Of a stretch of 64,000 nucleotides of DNA, positions 39,787-53,112 are shown piece by piece. Every line of letters starts with the position of its first letter. Position 1 is the stretch's first letter. The notes beneath the pieces are model-generated. The model worked only from the letters and a program-made list of their open reading frames with translations, searched no databases and was not told the origin of the DNA. Source of the DNA: Tetrahymena elliotti 4EA (taxonomy: Eukaryota > Ciliophora > Oligohymenophorea > Hymenostomatida > Tetrahymenidae); NCBI GenBank assembly GCA_000231825.2, contig JH720382.1, forward strand, positions 124,001-188,000, read 5' to 3'. The translations under genes were made by a program, and so were the position numbers.

Positions 39787-40319
39787 TTTCAACTAGAATT
39801 AATTATGACAGATATTTCTACTTTTATTGTAATAATTTGTAAATTTAAGCACTTTAATTAACTTTTAAATTTAATTAACATTTAAAAAAATCAAAATATT
39901 TATTCAGGATTTTAAAATATATCTAAGCTTAAATCAATCATTGAATAAATTTACATAGATTTTAGAAAGATTAATTTTTTAGATTAAAAATAGAGAAAAA
40001 ATATCATATTTCATTAAAATACAAGAGTTTGTTGATAAGTTTTTTGTTGAAAATTTTTACTAAAACCACTAAATTCTTGAGATCAAATAAAATAAATTTA
40101 AAATCTACATTTTAAAAAACATAAATAATAATAAACAGAAAAATTAATATACTTTGTTTTCTTGAAATATTTTTTATTCAGAGATATATTCCAAGAAGAT
40201 AGATAAGAAAGAGTGAATTGCTTTATTTTTCAAAAAAATTTTTTACTATTTTTTTAATTAAAATATATTTTAAATATAGAGTACAATGATCTATTTGAGT
40301 TAATAAATTAGATGTGTTT
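39787..40319. other. Intergenic, nothing distinct seen
   Basis: Spacer between the MYND gene start and the channel gene end. No feature supported. Confidence 0.5.
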
Positions 40320-43300
40320 TCAGTCCATAATTTTTAGATTGTTAGCTGGATACTACCTAAAATTTTTGGAAAGAGATATTCCATAAGATATGAAAGTAGG
40401 CTTGTAATTTATTTCATTTTGACTTGTTTTTTCAAACTAATGAAGGGAGAATTCTGTAGCTTTTTATGTGTCTTTTGGATTGACCTTTTATTTTTTAACA
40501 GTTTAGCTTTTATGTTTTTTCTGTTTTTTCTAGTTAATTTAACAAATTTTAAAGCTATGAATGACTTTATTATAATTATTATGAGGGAAAAATATCTTGT
40601 AAATCTTCATATTCTCAAATGAGAATTTATAGAAATACTTAGAGAACGACTATTTATCTAGCTGTAAAAATATATCTTGGCTATTATTATTTCTCTTACC
40701 AAGTTAGTTTAATAGTAAAATTTATTTTAAATCTATTTAATTGTTGCCTTGGTAAGGCATTAACATTTGTTAGCTATCTTCCATTTTAACTGTGGTGTAG
40801 CGATTTACTGTACTTTCTTCCATTTTAAGAGCATTTAAGCTACTCCCCTTGTTTTCTATATACTAATAGGATGGTAGTTAGCCATTAAACAAATATTTAC
40901 TTAATTTTCTGTTAGAAGATTCAATGCTGCATCTCCTTTTAAATTCTTGCTTTTCAGCTGGAATTTAAGTAAGAATTACTCCATTCGACTACATTATTTT
41001 TTATCTGGTCCTGTCATTGAAATTTTTATTGGATTTTGTCCTTTCTCTAATTTGCTTTTATGAATCTAAGTTATTTAAGATATTATAGTTTTTATTATCT
41101 ATGACGATAACATTATTAGATTAAGGTTTGTAGCTTTAAGGTGGTTAAGTTGCAAATCTTTACTTTTTTTTCCTGATAGATATATTCTACTAAACTTCAT
41201 CAACATCATTATTGTAAATGTCTTAAAAATCTTAAAATTGATTAATTTAATTTGTAGGACTAACATTTAGAACTCTTGGTGAATGAATTGCATTTTCTTG
41301 AGATAAGTTTGAATTAAGCATGAATTCACTATCAACCTTAAAAGAATCTTTTGAATTAATCTTACGTCTACTTTAAATATTTTAATCTTATTATTACATA
41401 TTCACTTATTTGTTAACATTTTTATCACTTCCATCTGAAATATTCTCCTTAACCTCATTAATAGTGTTTTACAGCTTTGACATATATTTTTCATTCTTTA
41501 ATTGATCATGAAATATTATCTATTCATTTATTTTATTTATATCTTAGAAAGATTAAAATGATGTACTACTAGGCTTTTAATATTTGGAATTTCTTTATTT
41601 CGTCATTTCATCTATTTAATACAGAGTTTCTTTATCAATACTTTCTTGCATTGCTACTTATTATTTTAATCCCAACATTGTAAACCTCTTGCTTTTTCTC
41701 CTATCATTTTTCTAATTTAAAGTCATTGTTTTGCTTCTTCCTTCAGTATTTTATAATATTTAGAGTTAGCTTTGTAAAACAATATTTTATTCTTTTGTGC
41801 TAATCTTATCAAAAACACTATCTGATGAGGTTTCAGATTCTGAGTCTTGCTCCTCTTTATCATCATTATTAAAAAGTACCCTTATGTGACTATCCATATA
41901 AATAGAGTTATCTTTGAGCTTTCTTTGTAATTATTTGTTCATTTCTACTAAACATCTTAGAAAAAAAAGTTTAAGATATATATTTCTAAATAATAAATAC
42001 CTTGGATTGAATCTCATTTTTAAATTTCTGTTTTCATTTTACTCTCTTGGTTAGATGATTGAAAAATTATTCCTTAAACTTTTGAATTATTTATTGAATT
42101 ATAAATGGATTATTGGGCATTCTGCAGAAATATGTCCAGGAGTGTTGCATGTATAACATTCTACATTTATTTATTAAAGGTCTTATAAAACCATAATTTA
42201 TTCTCTTATCATACTATACCTTTCAAAGTCTTCTTGGTTCTCTTTTACAATTTTTATAAAGTCCTCTGAAGAGAGTTTATATAATGTTGTTAAATTAACA
42301 CTCTTTGCAGACGCTTTTCGTGGAAGGCCAGAAAAAAAAGAAAGTTCTCCAAACATTTGATTTTATCCTAATGTTTTTATTACCTTTTGGTTTATTTATT
42401 TGTTTTTATCTCCATCTTTTTGTTAAAAGATATCAACAAATCCACTTTGTATAAAGTATATTGACATATCATCTTGTTCCCCTTCATTAAATATTAATTC
42501 ATTAGGAGAAACGACACATTCTTTCATAGCAAAAACGAGTTTATTTAAAGTGTTACTTGAAAAGTTTTTTGTAAAAATACTGCAGGCATTCACAATTTTT
42601 CCATTAATTTCTTAAGTAATCTCTCTTCGTAATTTATTTGATAGCTTTTAAAAAACTTTCTCTTCAGCTTCTTGGTTTCTATCTTTTTATTCTTAGTAAA
42701 GAAAGACTAAGTAGCTTCTGACTCTACTCTTTAAAGAGATATTTACGTTCTTTCTATCCAAATATCTTTTTTAAAAATTTTCCTTTTTTAACAAATTAAT
42801 TTATCCAAAATATACCTTTAAATGTTGCTGATACAATTATTTAATTCTCTTTTATTTTTTTCGATTTCTGAGAGGATAAGTCCAACATTGCTAATCGTAT
42901 ATGCAAAGTTACAGCTCATAAATATCATGGCCATACTCATAAACAAATATTCATACTAATTACTTGCAACAATATCACCAAACCCAACTGCAAAAAAAAG
43001 ATTTTATTGTCAAAAAGGTAAATTGAATTAAAGTAATTGAATTTACCTGTTGTCATTGTTGTTATACACCAATAGAATGAAACAATATATTTAGTGATCC
43101 AATCCTAATTTTAAATCAGTTTTTTAGATACCCAAGTATCTTGTATTCCATAATTATTTTCTATAATTGCAATAATATTCCATCCTACTGCAACTGTATA
43201 TTTGAAAAAATTATTTTTAAATTTTAAGAATATCTAATATAATGATTACAAGTATGAGCTATTAAAATAATTTAAATTATTAGCTTGAGAAGCCTCAGTT

Positions 43301-44762
43301 TGTGTTTTTGGCTTTCTTTTGACTACATGATTTCATCAAATCTACTTGTCTTCTAGGCTATGCATTACAACTTTAAGAAAACCAAAGAATTTGTAATATA
43401 TCTTTCTAAGTCATCATCTGGATTATAGAACAAGGGAAGTGGCGAAAAATATATTTTGACTATAAGAATAATTACAGTAATGGAATCAGTGATAAAATTT
43501 TATCTTAAATACTTTTTAGCAATTAATTTTCTATCTATAACAATAGCATCTTTGCTGAAGTGTGCAAAGTTAAAATTGAGTATTATATCAAGCAGGAAAA
43601 TAAATAACATTATTTTAAAAATAATAACATAAATGATTTAATCCGGTTAATCTTAAGCACAAAAAGTTAGAACTGAATAAATCATTAAAGTTGGTATAGT
43701 ATACAAGACCAAGAAAATATCCCAAAATATTGTAAAAATATCAGAAGGCATCATCACTGGGATGTTTAAACTTAAATGAGAAAATAAAATTTCAATTTCA
43801 TTTTTAATTTTATTTAGCAATCCAGTTTAGGCCTTTCTTTAATAGAAGCTGCTTAGATCATTTACTTGTTCAAATTAGTGTTATTGCAACAGATTTATCT
43901 AATATTTGCCTGAATAAATCAGTAAAAAATTAACAAATCTCTGAACAATTGATTGTACTCTTGTAACTTAATTAAGTCTTGTATTTTTAATCTACTAAAT
44001 TATCTTTATAGCTTTATCAATTTTAATGCTTTATTACTAACTGTATGGCTAAGCATGCATATTTTTATTTGATTAGGTCAATTCCTCTTTTTCATTTTTC
44101 TTCGATGTAAAGTTAAAATGACCACTTGCATAGTTTTTATTTATTAAGTTATTCTAAGTACTGTTTGAAGGGCTTACTGGTGACATAATTGAACATTTTT
44201 TAAAAGAACTAAAACTCTCATTATTTTTTCCATGTCTGTTTGTGATTTTCAAGAATTCTTAATCATTACTATTATTGTTTGTTTTTTAAATGGTATCTTT
44301 GGAGAAAAATTAGTAATTTTGATTAGAAAACCTTTTTTGAACTTTTCTTGCTTGCAAGGATTTATTTGACCCTTGGCTTTCAAATCTATGAGAAGTAATT
44401 TAATCTGTTTCAGATGCTTTCTTTTAGCCTTTTAGGGCTTTTAATTCATTATTATTTTCTTAATTATGCATGAAGGATTCTATTTACTTATAAAATTATG
44501 GAGATTCGAATAAAGAATCATGATTATCCATCTTATTTTAATGAATGCGATAACTTTTTGACATAGAAGTAAAATCTTAGCTATCAAAATTAATAGCTTT
44601 ATCTTGAATCTCTCTCTCTAAAGTTTTATCTTTATCAAATTTTATTATTTCATTGTCTCCATCGTGTCCTTACTTCATAAATTCATTTTAGAAGGAAGAA
44701 AAAAATGATCCCTACAATTTTTAATCAAAATGATTGCTTTTATCAAACTCTAATTCATTCAT
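40320..44762 (-). CDS. Six-helix K+ channel with cNMP-binding domain and zinc knuckle
   Basis: Five exons (complement of 43250-44762, 43047-43193, 42816-42987, 42001-42765, 40320-41955) give 1410 residues. An N-terminal Ser/Asn-rich tail precedes six membrane helices from about 338 (S1 IFTIFWDIFLVLYTI). The pore reads YWCITTMTTVGFGDI (about 545-559), with the K+-selectivity signature split by the second intron. The C-linker (RYLDRKNVNISLKSRVRSYL) and a cyclic-nucleotide fold (about 650-770, with FGELSFFSGLPRKASAKS in the phosphate-binding cassette) place it with EAG/CNG-like channels. A CCHC knuckle follows (CYTCNTPGHISAEC, about 812-825). The last 540 residues are low complexity. S4 carries few basic residues. 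An open frame without ATG runs upstream of the chosen start. Confidence 0.92.
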
Positions 44763-45626
44763 TTATTGAATTAAATTTATTTTCAAGTTATTTATTTTCT
44801 AATAATTAAACTTTATTAATACTTCTACTTTACTTTTTAAAAGCTTATTCTTTTATTTTATAAATTAGAAATCAAATTTTTTTTACTTGTTTTCGGTACT
44901 TTAATGTAAGAAAGTTAGTGAAATTGGTTAACTACAAAAAAAATGTTGTTTTTAAAATGAATCAAAAAAGCTACTTAGTTAGAATACTATCTTTCTTTAA
45001 CAATAGCCATGTCAATAAAACAAAATAATTTTTATTCCTATTATTTTAATTAGGAAAACAAGGCAAATCTTTTAATGTTTATTCAATAAAAAATTTTCTA
45101 AATATCAAAAAATATTTATTTTTATCCCAAAATATATTTTAATTCAAAATTAAATTTTTTAATTTTTATCTTTAATATGAGTTGTATTATTTGAAACAAA
45201 ATTTTAAATCAATTTTCCCTATGATTAATGATAACAATTTTTATAATAATTTAAATAAAATTTAAATTCTCAAGAACATTTATTCAAAAAATAAAAAATT
45301 AGTGGACAAAAAAATGATGGAATAGCAATTAGTATCATTTAATTTTTAAAAAGATGTAATAAATTATCCTTAAGAAATAAATTTAATTTTTATTTGTCAT
45401 TTTCTTGTAATTATCATATTAAAATTTATTGAATATTTTTTGTTTCGAGATAAAAAAATAGAATTAAAAATAATTAATTTGCTTGATAATTTTAACTTTT
45501 TAAGAAAAAATGTAAATTAAATTAATTATTTTAATTATCAAAATTTGTACTTAATATATAAATATTTAATTTGAAAAGAAGAAGAAATATAAAAAGATAG
45601 TAGATATTGGTTTGGAGTTTAGAAAA
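44763..45626. other. Intergenic, possible upstream channel exon
   Basis: On the minus strand the first 190 bases upstream of the channel start are open in the same frame with some coding texture but no ATG and no clear splice donor, so a 5-prime exon is possible but not annotated. The rest is plain AT-rich spacer. Confidence 0.4.
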
Positions 45627-48395
45627 TCAAATATCTTCGATATCTTATTCAATTTTTATAAAATTATCTGTTGATTCCTTGTTTTTTAATGCAAACTTTT
45701 AATCATATTTTAATTGCTAGAAACTTTGTTTTGAAATAATTTCTTATTTTGAAGATGTTGAGCAAGGAGTAGTATCTGATGTTTTAAATTTTTCTCTATG
45801 TGAATAATTAGAAAAAATTTAGCCTTTGACTAGATTAAGAGGTATTAGATTTTTATTAAGAGAATTTACCTCAATGCTTTAAGATTAATTAGATTAATTA
45901 GAATTATTACAAGTAAGAGGGTTAATTATTTAACTGTAATTATCACTGTTATTGATTGTATAAGTTGGAGATATTATCTAACATTAAGATTAAGCTTAAC
46001 TTTACTTTTTAAGATAATTTAAACTGAAATGTCTATTTTTGCTTGATTTATTGTTAACTTTTGTTGGATATAATTTAGGAAGCAATTCATTTTAATTTTA
46101 ATTTAATTATTAACTAAAGTAGTTTCCTTCTAGATTTTGTTGAGAAGATTTTGCAGAATAATAATTTTATTCAAATTTTTCAAAACTTTAATTTTACACA
46201 AGATTTGTTAGACTAAATGACTCTCCTGATTAATATTCATTAATATTTTAATTTAAGTTATACTTTCTTTAGATATCTTTTTTGATATTACTTAATGGTT
46301 AATATATAAGTGGTTGATTTTACTTAGAGCTATAATCTTCATGCAGTGAAAGCTAGTTTCTTTTTTTTAGCTACCCTTATAAATAAAGAATTTACTATCT
46401 TTTCGTAAGGTGAGATGTAGTTGTGCTTCTATTTTCAGGAAGTTTTAGTTTATATTAATTTAATTTAAAATTTTAATCATAATCAAGAATTAATAATTAG
46501 GGAAATACTTCACTCTAATTATTCTTAAAGCAATCACCTAATTTTTTACAACTATTTACTTAATTGTTTAATGGTTTTTGTTAAAATAAGACATCATCTA
46601 GTAAGTTTTTCTTAGCTTTATCTAAGTTTAATTTGTTTTAATCTTCTGTTATTTTAGAATTTTGAACTGTATTACTAAATTGTTTGTCAAAAAACAATTA
46701 TTAATATTATTTTTATCTTTAACTTATTTAATTTTTTATATTTTATTAATTAAAACTAATTTATTTATCAGAATGAGCAATCTACTTGTTGAATATAAAT
46801 TCATTAGTCAAAGTAATCATATTTGCTAATTTATTGCAGTCATTAATTTGTTCATTGCTATTAATATGAGATTAAATATTAATCTAATCTTCTACACTTT
46901 CTCCATTTTTAACATTACTTTTTCTTATTTTTTTCAGTGATTGATTTGTTTATGCTTCAAATTTTTATTTGACTGGTGTTTAATCAGAAACTTATTTATC
47001 TGAATTGTTGTTTTATTCTTAACTATAATTTTTGTCATCTAAATCACAGGAATAAGTTGACTTAATCAAATCGTAAAACTAATTTTTTGTAGTATCTTCA
47101 TAATTGTTAATGCTTTAATTGTTGTTTTTGTTAATAAGAGCATTATTATTAGCTATTTTAGTCTTAAAATCATTTTAAAAGCACTTATTTTAACTAATAC
47201 TTCCTTTGTTTATTAGAATATTACTTAATTAATTATCTTCTTAGTTAGATAAGATCAAATTTTTATGTTTTTTTTCAAGGGATTTTTAGTTTTAAGTCTA
47301 TTAGTTTATTATTTCTTTTATTTCAAAAAACTAGTTTTTATTGTTTATATTTAATTTATTTGCTTATTGAGTATCAATTTTATCTAATTAAACTGAGTTA
47401 ATATATTATTATTATTACAGTTAACTTCTAATAAAATTTCTTTGGATTCGCTTAGCAGAATTTATTTTTCTTTATTAGATTTTTACAATAGTATTTAAAT
47501 CATTTTATAACTCTTCATTATCATTGTTATTGCTGCCTAAAACAATTTTTTTTTCAACAAATTTAGGGGTTGGAACATTTTAAACAAAATTTTATTCATT
47601 TTCCTAAATTTGATGTGTTTGTTTACTATCTTAGTTATTTAATAGTTAAACTCCCAAATCCTTATCAATAAAATTTTATAGATTGAAAGAATCCTATCTA
47701 AATCTCAAAATATCTTATGTTCTTTTATAAGCTATTTAATCTTCTTAATCATTTATATTTTTTGTCTTTGAAAAATTTCTTTCCAAATTACAATGTGAAT
47801 TTTTAAAAACGGAACTTTTCATTATTTCATCTTACTTGTGATTTGAATTGCTAATCATATTTATTTTCATGTTGTTTGAAAGCTTTTAATTATTTTCCTT
47901 CCCTTAAAGCTGGCTAGAATGAATCTCATTTTAGCTAATAATATTACTAAAAAAATCTTTTGGGATAGCACTACTATTGGTATTAATTTTAACCTTATGT
48001 CTTCTAGATGTTTAACTATTTTTATTATTAAAAGTTATTATTAATATTGATTGCTTAAAAGTAAATATGCGATTATGAAGTATCACAAATAAAATGCAAA
48101 TAAGGCTAATTACGAAAAAGCTCTTGATAATGGAATTCCAACTGGTGATAATTATTAGCCTAATATATTCAAGTAAATATTTAAAACATAAAAATAGTGA
48201 ACGAATGAATAGGTATTTACTTTTTATTTAAGGAACCACTTTCTTGTGATACTGTTACAAATCTATCTATTAAGTAGACTATAAATTAGATCCTTTACTT
48301 AAAATAGTCTGCTCTTATAAAGCTAGGAGAGATTCTAAGTTCTTTCTACTTGTAGGCGCTTTACTAATGAGCTATACTTACCCTTCTTAATGCAT
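45627..48395 (-). CDS. N/Q-rich membrane protein with IQ-like motif
   Basis: A single frame of 922 residues closes at TGA 45627. Two hydrophobic segments lie near the N-terminus (about 62-88 and 92-107, core SFFVISLICILFVILH), so the N-terminal end is probably membrane anchored. The rest is extremely rich in Asn, Gln, Ser and Lys. Around 313-325 the sequence AKRIQRNFIRSQL fits an IQ-type motif, which in other proteins binds calmodulin-family light chains; with only one copy this is tentative. A splice-acceptor-like TTTACAG lies just before the start, so an earlier 5-prime exon cannot be excluded. No family is recognised. Confidence 0.72.
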
Positions 48396-50648
48396 AGAAA
48401 AGGGTTAGTTTGGAAGAAGTATATGCTGTAAATAGTGTTTTACTTATTATTAGAAAATAATGATTACTTAAATATTAATTGATGCAGCCAGCTGTTTACC
48501 AATATTTAATTATATCTTATAATAATTTATTGATTAATGATTGATTATTACGAAATAGTAAGAAAGTTATTATTAGTGATAAAGCTCAATATACAAAATA
48601 TCGAATCAATATTTTAATAGGTTAAAATCTAAACTAATTTTACATTTAATATGTAGACTAACTAACTAAAGAACAAACTAGCTAACTAACTAACGATTTC
48701 AGGATTCAATTATTTAAGATTTTCAGGCAAAATTTATTATTTTTTAGGATGTTATTTTTTATTTATTTATTTTTACTTCATATACACATGATTCTCTATT
48801 CTTTTTAATGGCCAATATTTTTTGTTATTTTTCTTTTATCGTAAAACTTAATTACAACGGGGATTTCTTCCTTCCTTACTCATCAATTTTTTCCTTTTAC
48901 AGATATCAAAAATTTTAAATATTTAGTAATGTAATAAAATATCAAAAAATTGATGCAAAGTAATATTTATTACTCAAATAAATCAATTTTATTATTTAAT
49001 ATAAATAATAACCTCATTCAATAAAAAATATCTTTGATAAAATTATCAAGAAAAGTAAAAAAAATTATATAAAATTAAAGAAGATTAGATTTTAAATTTT
49101 ATATTTTTCATATAATCAAATCTTTAAAAGTAAATTAAAATCAGCTAACTCTAGCGAGTTTTAATTAGCTCAAAATATATTAAGCTTTTTATTCAACACT
49201 TATCCTAAAATTTTTGAATATTTTGATTTAAAATACTTAGAAAATTTACTTCTCAATATTTCTTTCACAAGAATTTCTTCAAAGCATAAAATTAGATTTC
49301 ATTTTTGAAAAATTAATCAAAAATTATTTTTTTCATTTCCAAAACAATTTTTTTTATGATTCTAATTTTAGTTTTTGCAAAAATACTTTTCTTTTAAAAT
49401 TTATCTTTGATTTTGGAATGAGTAAAAAAATTTTTTAAAAATCAAAAAAAACTGAATTGAATTTAATGGAGAGTAAATATTTACTTTAAATTTTTATATT
49501 TTTAAATTTGTATTTTACTAAATTGATTTTAATTTTAAAATAAAAAATTTTTATAATTTGATTTACTCATACTTTAATTAATTGGTATAAATATTGTAAA
49601 AAAACAATATTTTATTTTTTATATCCGTAAATAAATTAAGATTAATCAAATAATAATTATTTTTACTTATTGTCATAATTAGTTTCCAAAAAGTTAAATT
49701 TTTCTGATTATCTTGATTCATCCAAATAATAAATGAAGTAAATTAAAATTTAATTTCATTCAGAAACCATGAAAAATAATAAAAGAGAGAGATAGATATT
49801 TTTAATAAAGACTTTAAATATTTTGCAATTAAAGAATAAAAAATTATATGTCCGTTTTTTATTCACTTTTACTTAAAATTTTTAATTGTTTAATTCATAA
49901 AATCAATTTATATATTTTGGGTCTAACTTAAATAAAACAAATCTTTGGTTTTCAAATTTAAAACATTTTAAATGAATGATCTTCCTCCAAGTTTATTTAG
50001 ATAATAAAGGATGAGAGATAAATGAGTTTTTAGTACTAATATATGGTAAATTAAAAAAGTAATGCTAAGAAGAAATAAAACTAATTGCTTTTAAACCTAG
50101 TTAGTAGACCTTTAATTCAATCATAAAAATATTTTTTCTGTAAAGATCAAGAAATTACATAAAAAATATGGCCTACAGTTATTAATTTCCTTTTTAGAAT
50201 TTAAAACTAATATTTTTATCTATTGTTTTGCTTTTACCAAGAAAAATAGTTTTTAATGGTATCATTTATTATCACTATGATTTGCCCTAATAAAATAAGG
50301 TTTTTAAGAGAAAAATAATAATTAAATAATTTAATAGCACTAAAAAAATATTTTCATATTAGAAATACTTTAGAATTAAAAACGAAAATAAAGTTATGTG
50401 CTTGAAGAGCAAAGAGTGTGCCACACTATAAAATAGATTTTATGAATAAATATTTTAAGAGCAGCGAATGAATTATAAACTCAATTTAATAACTTATTCT
50501 AAAGAGAATACATTAAAAAATATGAAAGCTAAATACTAGAATTGAAATTGTGCATTTATTTACTTGAGTAAATAAGCTATTATTTATTATTTTCAATGCA
50601 TTGAATAGCTATCTATATTTTTTATTTGAAATATTCAAATAATTTTAT
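48396..50648. other. Intergenic with CTAA microsatellite
   Basis: This 2.2 kb spacer has one tetranucleotide tract (see 48656-48695) and otherwise nothing distinct. No coding texture or RNA gene was found on either strand. Confidence 0.5.
48656..48695. repeat. CTAA tetranucleotide tract, interrupted
   Basis: Two short runs of CTAA repeats (about three units each) are separated by an 11-base interruption. Ordinary microsatellite in spacer. Confidence 0.75.
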
Positions 50649-51380
50649 TCAATCTCTAATTCTTAACTTTTTGAAGAAAGAGTTATCTTCAAATTCAGAA
50701 GTGAAGTCATACTTATTAAGTTTTCTATCCTTTCTCTTCCATACAAGACCATTATCAACAAAACCATTAAGTCTGTAGTAAGAGTTATTAAATCCAAGAA
50801 CTAATCCCCATAGAATACAACCACCATAAACGGAGCTGAATAAACCTCTTCTATAATTTAAAGAACTGAATGTTAATCCCTTCAAAACCCATCTAGAAAG
50901 AGGGAAACCTATTCAATAATAAAATTCAAGTTAACACATTACTCGTTATTACCATTTTTAGTAATAAAAATTCTTTTTATTCATTTTATTCTTGCTTTAT
51001 CTAATTTTTTCTTAATCATAAAATACACTTTTAGATATGGATTTATTAAATGCTCCTAGCATGTTTGTTATTTTTTTAAGTTTTAAAAGAAAAATAAATA
51101 ATATTTTTGCTAATTTCAGTTAATTCTATCTTAGTATTGTATTCTATCAGCTATTTTTATAAGAAATTTAATAAAATGATTTATTACCAATTGCAGCACT
51201 GAATAAAACTAATCCAAAATCAGCCTTGTTGAAATTGTTAAGTACTTCAACAAGAGAGCTGTTAGAGTTAATAATTGGATAAGGAGGACGTTCACCCTAA
51301 TCTAAAACGAATCTTGGGTCTCTTCTTTTGAATAAATTGAGACCTCCAAAGAGGCTATCATGAGCGAATGTTTAACTCAT
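50649..51380 (-). CDS. Small two-helix membrane protein, probably mitochondrial
   Basis: Two exons (complement of 51188-51380 and 50649-50908, intron 279 bases) give 150 residues. Two hydrophobic segments (ADFGLVLFSAAIGF and SSVYGGCILWGLVLGF) are joined by a short basic loop, and the C-terminus is charged (WKRKDRKLNKYDF). The length, two helices and a basic charged tail resemble accessory subunits of respiratory complexes, but I cannot match it to a named one. Codons are biased to GGT, GCT, TTC, AAC and CTT, unlike the neighbours, which suggests high expression and fits an abundant mitochondrial protein. The mitochondrial role is inference. Confidence 0.82.
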
Positions 51381-53112
51381 TGATAATATCTATTAGCTTT
51401 ATATTTCTAAATTAATAAATCTTCTTTGAATTTTTTCTTCAAATCTTAATAAACTCTGAATAGCATGATCAATTTTCTATTTAATAAAATTTCTTCAAAT
51501 ACAATATATTTAACTTTAGAGAAAAGATATATTGTATTTATTACAATTTCAAGTAGGCTTGTCAATCTGCTCATTAAATGATAAATAAAAAAGAAAATAG
51601 CAAAAATTCAACTCCAAAAACAATTCACAAAACTGTTAATATTTATTTCAATAAAAATAAGTGGATAAAAATGTTTTACTAAATCAAATATTTGATAGAA
51701 AATTAATACTTATTTACCAATCTCATTTTGATGCTTAAAATATCATACATATATCTTGTAGTAATATGCAAAAGTTGAAATACTTCTTTTTTAATGTTAA
51801 TTAATAGCTCATAACTTTTAATTTTGATCATAAAATTATTTTCAATAAAAATTTCCTTTTTGTGATATGAAAATCTACTACAAAAAAGATTTTTTGGTAA
51901 AATAAAAATTATTTTTGTTTTTAAAATTGGAGAGGAATATTTAAATTAAATTTTGGTAAAATAATTAATTTTAATAATTTCTAACTTTTAAATTAAAATC
52001 ACAAAATTTAGACTTAAATAGATTATCAACATTTATTTTTTCATTTTTAATTTTATTTTAGATTTTCTAAATTTTATTTTCTTGATGAATTTCCACCAAA
52101 TTTTAGATCAAATAAATAGCTATCATACTTTTTCAATAAACAATTAACACAAAAATAAGTTAATTTTAAAAACTACTTTTGGAGATAAAAAGGAATTATA
52201 TTAAAATGTTTCTAAAAAATATTTTTCATCAAACCTTAGAATGTATTTAAAACCATATTCATTCTTAAATTTTATTGAAATTTTGTTGAATAATTTTTTT
52301 ATGTTTTGTTCTCAATTGATATCAGCTATTTAATGAATCAAATATTTTTATAATAAACTAATGCTTTTTTAATCTTAATAAAAATAATTAATTTCAAAAA
52401 TAACAAAACGATTTCAAAAATTGGTTTAGTAATTATAAAAATAATTTAAATTTTTTTATTTTTAATGAAGCTAATTTTAATCATACAAAATGTCAAAAAA
52501 TTTTAGAATCCTAAAAAAATCATAAATTTTGAGAATTAATTGCTTCTGATTACACATTTTAACTTGTTTAGGTATTGTGTATGGGTTAAAATATTTGAAA
52601 TTAACCAAATTAAAAGTTTACAGTACTATAAATGTCAAATAAAGGAAATATATTAAATTTAAGATATTAGAAGGAAGATCAATATGATTGAGAAAAATTT
52701 ATTGCTTTTTGTTCAATTAATCCTTTTTGTAAAAGTTATGGAAAGAAGATCAAACATTTTATTTAGAAAATTCAAGAAGCTTTTATAAATAATGAAGGAG
52801 TTTTAGAAAAATAGATTAAAGGATGTAATTAAATGAATTGAATAAAATTGTAATATAGACAATAATGTGTGTAATTGAAAATGCTTCATCTATTTACTTA
52901 ACTTTGATGTAAATACTTAATATCAAATGTGACCTCTAAAAAAAAAATAACAATAACTAATTGACTTAAATAGCAAAATATGTCTTATGAAATATCATAA
53001 AAAAAAAATAATTAGAAATTAACATATTCTTACAAACTAGTAAAAAATAATTAAGATAAGATATTTATTAAAAGAGTTAGCGTACAAAAAACATCAAGCA
53101 ATCATAAAAAAA
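51381..53112. other. Intergenic with one TGA-interrupted small frame
   Basis: This is mostly AT-rich spacer. At 52632-52841 a plus-strand frame with coding-like texture is broken by one in-frame TGA (see separate entry). The last 100 bases should contain the promoter of the Mpv17-family gene. Confidence 0.5.
52632..52841 (+). other. Possible small coding frame with one internal TGA
   Basis: From ATG 52632 the frame runs 19 codons to TGA 52689-52691, then stays open in the same frame for 49 more codons to TGA 52839-52841. The downstream part looks coding-like (for example AFCSINPFCKSYGKKIKH). It may be a decayed gene, a missed splice, or chance; a selenocysteine reading is possible in principle but no CxxU-type context is present. 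Confidence 0.2.

Noticed and set aside
40419..40622. Plus-strand hydrophobic frame at the channel gene end
   Set aside because: Opposite the C-terminal coding part of the channel, whose minus-strand frame is continuous to TGA 40320; no ATG at its start.
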